7,125 nt of DNA from Mycobacterium sp. (GTDB taxonomy: Bacteria > Actinomycetota > Actinomycetes > Mycobacteriales > Mycobacteriaceae). Position 1 is the first letter of the stretch. Each line of letters opens with the position of its first letter. The notes beneath the pieces were generated by a model that did no database searches, had not been told where the DNA came from, and saw nothing but the letters and a program-made list of their open reading frames with translations. A program made the position numbers and the translations under genes. Shown piece by piece: positions 1 to 4,778 of this stretch. The DNA lies in contig VERS01000101.1 in NCBI GenBank assembly GCA_018882545.1, positions 1 through 7,125 of the forward strand, in the 5' to 3' direction.

Positions 1-689
1 GTCTTGGCCTCCTCGACGCGGGCCTGGAAGGCGTCGCGTTCCATCGGCCGGCCCTCCTCCAGTGCGAGTCGGCTGCCGGAGGCGGCCAGCCCGTCGATGC
101 CGATGAACAGCTGTTCCTGCACAGTTGCGGGTAGATAGATCAGCAGGCCCTCGGCTATCCACGCCGAGGGTTGGTCGTTGCGGAATCCAGCGGCGCGCAG
201 CGCCGAGGGCCAGTCGTCGCGCAGATCGACGGCGACCTCACGACGGTCTACCGCGCCGACGGCACCGCACTGCTGAAGTGTCCGGCCTTTGAATTCCAGC
301 ACCCGGGGCTGGTCCAACTCGAAAACCGTGGTGTCGGCGGGCCAGTCGAGTCGGATCGCCCGGGAATCCAAACCTGCTGCGAGAATCACGATTTGACGCA
401 CTCCGGCATCAGCGGCAGCGCGGAAGTAGTCGTCGAAGTAGCGCGTCCGCGCACCCTGATAGGAGACGAAGTGGGTCCCGAAGTCCTCGGAGCGAAGCGG
501 GTGATCCGGCGAGCCGCCGTCGAGCAGGCCCGCCCAGTCACCTCCGACTGCGCGGCAGAACACCTCGGCGAAGGGGTCGATGGCCAGCGGGTCGGCCTTC
601 TGCGCCTCCAACGCCCTCGCGGCCGCGACGAACAGAGCGGTGGAGCCGACGCTGGTGGTGATGTCCCAGCTGTCGTCGTCGGTGCGCAC
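1..689 (-). CDS. Class I SAM-dependent methyltransferase, TIGR00027 family (partial, C-terminus outside window)
   Basis: The minus strand reads open from a GTG at 689 to the window edge, giving 229 residues of a protein whose family usually runs to about 280-310. The N-terminus (MRTDDDSWD, then a [12 protein letters not shown] stretch) is the usual opening of the mycobacterial TIGR00027/LCMT-like group. SAM-binding motif I is [14 protein letters not shown] (residues 101-114). An acidic ELD follows at 124-126, AVDLRDDW at 153-160 and IAEGLLIYL at 178-186. The family is expected to be cytosolic and to transfer a methyl group from SAM; substrates are mostly unknown, so none is assigned. The start was chosen because the DSWD motif follows at once and the upstream gene stops 11 nt before it; no clear Shine-Dalgarno is visible. 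The tight spacing suggests co-transcription with, and possibly translational coupling to, the DUF2236 gene upstream. The family call is secure. Confidence 0.93.
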   Translation of the reverse strand, partial: MRTDDDSWDITTSVGSTALFVAAARALEAQKADPLAIDPFAEVFCRAVGGDWAGLLDGGSPDHPLRSEDFGTHFVSYQGARTRYFDDYFRAAADAGVRQIVILAAGLDSRAIRLDWPADTTVFELDQPRVLEFKGRTLQQCGAVGAVDRREVAVDLRDDWPSALRAAGFRNDQPSAWIAEGLLIYLPATVQEQLFIGIDGLAASGSRLALEEGRPMERDAFQARVEEAK

Positions 690-700
690 GTTCAGTGACG

Positions 701-1612
701 CTAGACCAGCGGGCGGCCGGTGCGCATCCGCCAGTTCACGTCTTGCAGCAGCAGGTTGAACGGGAAGTTGCGGACAAACGACGGTGCCAGGCCGTTGCCG
801 AGTCGGATTGTTGCCATCAGGGCGTCGAACTCGCGCTGCCTGGCGGTGTTCCACGGCAGTTTCATCTCGTCGCGGAATCGCTGAGGCAAAAAGCCGGTGG
901 TGATCAACCGGGCGAGGCTCTCATTGATGTTCTGCAGCGGTGCGGGCAACTGCAGGCCGTTCATCCGGGCCACCGCGATCGGATAGAGGAACTCGCGAAT
1001 GGTGTCGTCGATGTGGATCTGCTCGAGTTGTTTCTGCCAGTACTTGTCGAAGGCGGCCCGGTCGGCCGGCCACATGTCGGGGCGCATCTGCAGCATGGTG
1101 CCCAACGCCATGCTGTCCCGGTAATGCTGGTCGGCGGTTTCGTCGTCCATCTCGCCGACGAAGGTACGACGGACGTCGACCCCGCCCTTGTAGAGGCAGG
1201 CCGCGACCCACAGCTGCAGTTCGGGATCCAGGGCGTTGTACTTCACCGGGCTCTCATCGGTGGAAACCACCTGGGCGTGCGCCTGGGTCACCGCTTTGCG
1301 GTAGGCCTTCTGCTGCTGGGGGTTTCCGCGGGTGGCCACTGCCAGGTAGGTGAAGGTGGTGCGGGCCCGCTTGATCGGGTGACGGTCGATGCGGCCGCTC
1401 TCCACGCGACTTTCCTTGACGCCGTAACCCACACCGGGATGACTCAGTTGCATGATCACGTTGGCCGGACCCGCCAGCAGTGCGATGCCGGGTACACCGT
1501 CGTCGACGGTGGCCGACCGGGTCAGCCGTTGCAGGAGGCCACGGTTGGCGCGTGGCCCGCAGGATTCGCTGACGGGACGCTCTACCACGCCGACCAATTC
1601 GCGAGCGACCAC
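701..1612 (-). CDS. DUF2236 / MpaB-family (latex-clearing-protein-like) oxygenase
   Basis: This 303-residue protein has the DUF2236 core. [22 protein letters not shown] (residues 43-64, read here in two overlapping parts: [10 protein letters not shown] and [12 protein letters not shown]) is followed by RTTFTYLA (84-91), AHAQV with His112 (111-115), [17 protein letters not shown] (125-141) and Tyr164 in QHYRDSM. In the related rubber oxygenase Lcp, a His ligates heme b and an Arg-x3-Thr pair lies near it. Here Arg84/Thr88 and His112 occupy the likely equivalent places, so a heme-dependent oxygenase is plausible, with unknown substrate. No signal peptide is seen. The frame stays open to 1756, but the GTG at 1612 is preferred: codons between 1666 and 1613 (gca, caa, tat, aca, aga) are unlike the rest of the gene, the candidate promoter would start transcription near 1648, and AGGGG lies 8 nt before this GTG. 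GTG at 1666 is the main alternative. It is divergent from a TetR gene and probably repressed by it. Confidence 0.88.
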   Translation of the reverse strand: MVARELVGVVERPVSESCGPRANRGLLQRLTRSATVDDGVPGIALLAGPANVIMQLSHPGVGYGVKESRVESGRIDRHPIKRARTTFTYLAVATRGNPQQQKAYRKAVTQAHAQVVSTDESPVKYNALDPELQLWVAACLYKGGVDVRRTFVGEMDDETADQHYRDSMALGTMLQMRPDMWPADRAAFDKYWQKQLEQIHIDDTIREFLYPIAVARMNGLQLPAPLQNINESLARLITTGFLPQRFRDEMKLPWNTARQREFDALMATIRLGNGLAPSFVRNFPFNLLLQDVNWRMRTGRPLV

Positions 1613-1633
1613 CGAGAGGCCCCTGTCCGTGAA

Positions 1634-1655
1634 TCTGGAAACGATTGTTTCCCGA
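1634..1655. promoter_or_regulatory. Candidate TetR operator: 22-bp imperfect palindrome
   Basis: The core is GGAAAC (1637-1642), GATT, GTTTCC (1647-1652), a perfect 6-bp inverted repeat. With the flanking bases the arms reach 9 bp with one mismatch. It lies between the divergent TetR and oxygenase genes, covers the predicted oxygenase transcription start and fills most of the spacer of the tetR promoter. Size, symmetry and place fit a TetR-family dimer site. I saw no second copy with both halves in the window; isolated GTTTCC or GGAAAC halves occur by chance elsewhere. Binding is inferred. Confidence 0.65.
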
Positions 1656-1683
1656 TATTGTGCCACCCCTGCCTCGATGTCAA
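1655..1683 (-). promoter_or_regulatory. Candidate promoter for the oxygenase-methyltransferase unit
   Basis: On the minus strand a consensus TTGACA (1683-1678) is followed by a 17-bp spacer and CAATAT (1660-1655). The -35 box is a full match to the vegetative consensus and the spacing is ideal; the -10 box is weaker. Transcription would begin near 1648, inside the palindrome, which is a classic repression geometry. This supports the GTG at 1612 as the oxygenase start. Confidence 0.5.
1656..1661 (+). promoter_or_regulatory. Candidate -10 box for the TetR gene
   Basis: TATTGT fits the actinobacterial TANNNT pattern and overlaps the minus-strand -10 box, so the two divergent promoters would compete for the same DNA. 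No good -35 is visible 17-18 bp upstream, where the palindrome lies. The start of transcription would be near 1668, leaving a leader of about 25 nt before the GTG at 1693. Confidence 0.4.
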
Positions 1684-1692
1684 GATTGAGCG

Positions 1693-2313
1693 GTGACCCA
1701 GGCGCGGCCCTACGCCGGAGTGGACGCCGCCGACCGGCTGGCCCGGCGCCGATCACAGCTGCTGGAGGCCGGCCTGGAGTTGCTGGGAAGAAACATCGAC
1801 CCGGCCGAACTGACCGTCCGTGGCATCTGCCAGCAGGCGAGCCTAGCCACCCGGTACTTCTATGAAAGCTTCACCGACAAAGACGATTTCATCGCATCGG
1901 TGTTCGACACGGTGATCGCCCGACTGGCGGCCACCACCCAGGCCGCCGTGGCCGCCGCGCCGGTCGGCGAGCAGACCACAGCCGGACTGACCAACATCGT
2001 GCGCACGATCGAGGCCGACCGGCGGGTGGGCCGGCTGATGTTCGGCGCCCGGGTGTCCAACCCGACGGTCCTCCGCAAGCGCCGGGAGTCCGAGGCGCTG
2101 TTCGTCATGCTGTCCGGACAGCACGTCGAGGCACTCACTCGGCGGCCCGCTGACGAGCGGACGAAGGCCTTCGCCCACTTCGTGGTCGGCGGCGTGACCC
2201 AGGCGATCAGCGCCTGGCTCGCCGGGGACGTCGCGCTCAATGCCACCGAACTTGTCGGACAGCTCAGTGCCATTCTGGATGCGTTCGGGAGGTCCAGCCC
2301 GTTCCGGAATTAA
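1693..2313 (+). CDS. TetR/AcrR-family transcriptional repressor
   Basis: The 206-residue length is typical of TetR proteins. The N-terminal DNA-binding domain is clear: RRRSQLLEAGLELLG forms helix 1 (residues 18-32), and TVRGICQQASLATRYFYESF (41-60) is the helix-turn-helix, followed by the usual TDKDDFIASVFD. The remainder (about 75-206) is the helical ligand-binding and dimerisation part, too variable to name an inducer. The start is GTG at 1693, with only a weak purine-rich stretch before it; GTG at 1720 is an alternative that would remove nine residues without touching the HTH. It is divergent from the DUF2236 oxygenase, and a palindrome sits between them, so self-repression and repression of the oxygenase unit are likely. 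Whether it also affects the plus-strand cluster downstream is unknown. Its TAA overlaps a minus-strand TAA that ends a short possible gene remnant. Confidence 0.93.
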   Translation: MTQARPYAGVDAADRLARRRSQLLEAGLELLGRNIDPAELTVRGICQQASLATRYFYESFTDKDDFIASVFDTVIARLAATTQAAVAAAPVGEQTTAGLTNIVRTIEADRRVGRLMFGARVSNPTVLRKRRESEALFVMLSGQHVEALTRRPADERTKAFAHFVVGGVTQAISAWLAGDVALNATELVGQLSAILDAFGRSSPFRN

Positions 2314-2423
2314 CCGGCGGCCTTGTTCCAGGCGTCGAGGGTGCGTAAAGCTCCTGCCTCAGCGGCGTGTTCCCGCGCCGACACGCACGCTCGCGGACAG
2401 AACGGCGCAGACAGGACGGTGGG
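2314..2423 (+). other. Intergenic leader of the dehydrogenase-transporter cluster
   Basis: This 110-bp gap lies between the TetR gene and the dehydrogenase. A weak promoter-like pair, TTGTTC (2323-2328) and TAAAGC (2346-2351) with a 17-bp spacer, is present but both boxes are poor. An inverted repeat GCGTGT (2365-2370) / ACACGC (2381-2386) with a 10-nt centre could be an operator or hairpin. AGGA at 2413-2416, 7 nt before ATG 2424, is the probable ribosome site. There is no convincing terminator after the TetR gene, so readthrough into the cluster is possible. Confidence 0.4.
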
Positions 2424-3404
2424 ATGGCGGCGACGAGGCTCAGGGTGCTGGCGCACTTCCTGCCCGGCGAGACGGCGCGCGAACTGGTCACTGCCGAGGC
2501 GGATTGGCTCGAGGTCCGCTGGTGCCACGAGGACGACGAGGCGACCCTGCACGAGACGCTGCCGTGGGCCGATGCCCTGTGGCATGTACTGCAACCGTTG
2601 TCCGGTCCGGACTTGCGCCGCGGCACCCGGCTGAGACTGGTCCACAAACTCGGCGCCGGGGTCAACACCATCGATGTGGCAACCGCGACCGAACTGGGTG
2701 TAGCGGTGGCCAATATGCCCGGCGCCAACGCCCCGTCGGCGGCTGAGGGCACGGTACTGCTGATGCTGGCCGCCATGCGCCGGCTGCCCGCACTGCACCA
2801 GGCCACCCGCACCGGGGAGGGCTGGCCCCTTGACACCGCTCTCGGCGAGACCGTACGCGACATCGGCTCCTGCACAGTGGGTCTGGTGGGCTACGGCAAT
2901 ATCGCCCGCCGGGTCGAACGTATCCTCGCCGCGATGGGCGCCCGGGTACTGCACACCAGCACCGGCGACGACGGCAGCCCCGACTGGCGGCCGCTGGCCG
3001 AGTTACTGACCGAGAGCGACATCGTCAGCCTGCACCTGCCGCTGACCGAACAGAGCGAGAACCTGATCGACCGCCGCGAGCTGGGTCGGATGAAGCCAAC
3101 GGCGTTGCTGATCAACACCTCCCGCGGTGCCATCGTTGACGAGGCGGCGCTGGCCGATGCACTCCGCGAGGGTCGGCTGACAGGGGCGGGGCTGGATGTG
3201 TTCGCCACCGAACCGGTCCGGCCCGACAACCCACTGCTGAGGCTGGACAACGTCGTGGTGACACCCCACGTGGTCTGGTTCACCAAGGACACCATGCGCC
3301 GCTACCTGGTGGCGGCGATCGACAACTGTCGTCGACTCTACGACGGCCATGACCTGCTCAATGTCGTCAACGGGAGGCCCGATGTCCGTCTCGCCGGCAG
3401 CTGA
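2424..3404 (+). CDS. D-isomer-specific 2-hydroxyacid dehydrogenase (SerA/GhrB-like)
   Basis: The 326-residue protein has the two-part fold of the family: an N-terminal substrate domain with KLGAGVNTID (75-84), the nucleotide-binding domain with VGLVGYGNIARR (152-163), then NTSRGAIVDE (231-240), LDVFATEP (257-264) and TPHVVWFT (280-287). The catalytic trio is visible: Arg234, Glu263 and His282. It should interconvert a 2-keto acid and a D-2-hydroxy acid with a nicotinamide cofactor in the cytosol. Two things stand out: the third glycine of the GxGxxG loop is Ala161, and Ser179 lies where NAD-dependent members carry Asp, hinting at NADP(H). There is no ACT domain, so a role as the serine-pathway enzyme is doubtful. 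From memory, M. tuberculosis SerA2 has a similar length, but I cannot confirm orthology. ATG 2424 has AGGA 7 nt upstream; an in-frame GTG at 2367 lacks support. The gene overlaps the transporter start by 23 nt, implying coupled translation. Confidence 0.92.
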   Translation: MAATRLRVLAHFLPGETARELVTAEADWLEVRWCHEDDEATLHETLPWADALWHVLQPLSGPDLRRGTRLRLVHKLGAGVNTIDVATATELGVAVANMPGANAPSAAEGTVLLMLAAMRRLPALHQATRTGEGWPLDTALGETVRDIGSCTVGLVGYGNIARRVERILAAMGARVLHTSTGDDGSPDWRPLAELLTESDIVSLHLPLTEQSENLIDRRELGRMKPTALLINTSRGAIVDEAALADALREGRLTGAGLDVFATEPVRPDNPLLRLDNVVVTPHVVWFTKDTMRRYLVAAIDNCRRLYDGHDLLNVVNGRPDVRLAGS

Positions 3405-4746
3405 GTCAACCGCAGCCGGCGCCCTGCGGGCGGTCACGGTGCGCCTGGTTCCGCTGTTGATGGCGCTGTACTTCGTCAACTACCTGGACCGCACCAACCT
3501 CGGTATCGCCAAGGACGAGATCAGTGCGGACCTGCAACTGTCGGCGACGATGTTCGGGCTGGCCTCGGGAATCTTCTTCATCGGCTACGTCCTGGTCGAG
3601 GTTCCATCGAATCTGGCGTTGGTCCGCTTTGGCGCCCGACGCTGGCTGGCCCGAATCGCGGTGTCGTGGGGGTTGGTAGCGGTGGCAATCGGTTTCGCGC
3701 CCAACGCCACCACGCTTCTGGTGTTGCGCTTCCTGCTTGGCGTGGCCGAGGCGGGCCTGTTTCCCGGGGTGGTGTTCTACCTGACCCAATGGTTTCCCGC
3801 CGCCTACCGCGCCCGGGTGGTCGGGGTCTTCATGTTGGCGGTGCCGATCGCCTCGGCTGTCGGAACACCCCTGGCGGCGTGGTTGATTCAGACTGGGCAC
3901 GGGGTGTGGGGACTGGCCGGCTGGCGTTTCATGATGATCTGCGTCGGACTGCCAGCGGTGCTGCTCGGGGTGGTCTGCTGGTTTTACCTCACCGACCGGC
4001 CCGCCGACGCGCACTGGCTGACCACCGATCAGCGGCACTGGCTGGCGGAGACGCTAGCGGCCGAGGAGCAACGCGTTTCCACCCGATACCGGTTCCCGCT
4101 GCGGCGCACTCTCACCAGCCCGCGGGTGTGGGCGCTGGCGGTCGTCTACTTCACCGTCGCCTATGGGCTGTACGCGCTCGCCTTCTTCCTCCCGTCGATC
4201 GTGGCGGGCTTCAGGAAGACCTTCCAGATGCAGCTATCCCTGGTCGAGGTGGGCCTGATCACCGCTGTTCCCTACCTGTTCGGGGCGCTCGCGATGTTTC
4301 TGTGGTCGCGGCACGCCGACCGCACCCGCGAACACGTTTGGCACGTCGCGATTCCGCTGCTAGTCGGCGGTCTGGCGATCCCGGTGGCGCTGTACCTGCG
4401 TCACCCGGTGGCGGTGATGGTGCCGGTGGTGCTCGCCGCGATGGGCATCTTCGCCGCCCTGCCGGTGTTCTGGGCGCTGCCGTCACGGTTCCTGACCGGC
4501 GCCGCGGCAGCAGCCGGGATCGGGCTGATCAACTCGCTGGGCAACCTGGGCGGGTTCGCCGCGCCCTATGCGACCGGGGTGCTGGAGGACCTCACCGGGA
4601 CCGACAAGGTCGGCATGTGGGCGGTCGGCGTCCTGATGCTTCTCGGCTCGGCGCTGGTGGTCTGGTTGCGGGCCGCCCCACCTGCAGACCGGGCGGACGA
4701 GGAGCAGCACGGCGGGGAGTACCCTCGGTCCCAACCCACCGGTTAA
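3382..4746 (+). CDS. MFS transporter, anion:cation symporter (ACS) family
   Basis: This 454-residue membrane protein shows about twelve hydrophobic segments in two groups of six, separated by a polar loop near residues 204-248. ACS-family signatures are plain: YFVNYLDRTNLGIA (30-43) in the first helix, EVPSNLALVRFGARRWLARI (73-92) at the helix 2-3 loop, and RFLLGVAEAGLFPG (116-129) with the WFPAAYRARVVG stretch after it. Characterised ACS members carry organic anions such as phthalate, tartrate, glucarate, hexuronates or hydroxyphenylacetate, usually with H+; the substrate here is not readable. ATG 3382 was chosen because GGGAGG lies at 3372-3377 and the first helix then begins near residue 20; an upstream ATG at 3349 lacks such a site. 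The start lies inside the dehydrogenase gene, so the substrate or product of that enzyme is the best guess for the cargo. The last 25 residues are a polar, probably disordered tail. Confidence 0.93.
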   Translation: MSVSPAAESTAAGALRAVTVRLVPLLMALYFVNYLDRTNLGIAKDEISADLQLSATMFGLASGIFFIGYVLVEVPSNLALVRFGARRWLARIAVSWGLVAVAIGFAPNATTLLVLRFLLGVAEAGLFPGVVFYLTQWFPAAYRARVVGVFMLAVPIASAVGTPLAAWLIQTGHGVWGLAGWRFMMICVGLPAVLLGVVCWFYLTDRPADAHWLTTDQRHWLAETLAAEEQRVSTRYRFPLRRTLTSPRVWALAVVYFTVAYGLYALAFFLPSIVAGFRKTFQMQLSLVEVGLITAVPYLFGALAMFLWSRHADRTREHVWHVAIPLLVGGLAIPVALYLRHPVAVMVPVVLAAMGIFAALPVFWALPSRFLTGAAAAAGIGLINSLGNLGGFAAPYATGVLEDLTGTDKVGMWAVGVLMLLGSALVVWLRAAPPADRADEEQHGGEYPRSQPTG

Positions 4747-4778
4747 TCGGCACCTCCGGAGAGTGAAGGCGATCGAAT
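4747..4778 (+). promoter_or_regulatory. Short gap with ribosome binding site for the acyl-CoA dehydrogenase
   Basis: Only 32 nt separate the transporter stop from ATG 4779. GAAGG (4765-4769) lies 9 nt before the ATG, and a second purine run GGAGAG (4758-4763) is further away. No terminator or promoter is visible, which supports co-transcription with the two genes upstream. Confidence 0.5.

Noticed and set aside
171..698. Plus-strand frame of 175 codons at the left end
   Set aside because: The minus strand encodes a textbook TIGR00027 methyltransferase with motifs in order; the plus frame shows none.
1259..1271. GGTGG-AAA-CCACC inverted repeat resembling the operator core (contains GGAAAC)
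   Set aside because: It lies inside the oxygenase coding sequence, its arms differ from the intergenic palindrome and it does not contain the GTTTCC partner half; likely chance.
695..1696. Long plus-strand reading frame (333 codons) antisense to the oxygenase
   Set aside because: The minus strand has clear DUF2236 motifs over the same span; the plus frame has low-complexity His/Val/Gly-rich content and no family motif, as expected of a shadow frame in high-GC DNA.
2302..2317. TTCCGGAA palindrome and repeated CCGG at the TetR stop as a terminator
   Set aside because: Stem is very short, there is no following T-run and part is coding; not a convincing terminator.
2424..3404. Assignment as the serine-biosynthesis phosphoglycerate dehydrogenase (SerA)
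   Set aside because: The protein is only 326 residues, has no C-terminal regulatory domain and carries a Ser at the NAD-selecting site; the general 2-hydroxyacid dehydrogenase call is safer.
3666..4766. Plus-strand frame of 366 codons inside the transporter gene
   Set aside because: Arg/Gly/Pro-rich translation without motifs; the overlapping frame has unmistakable ACS transporter signatures.
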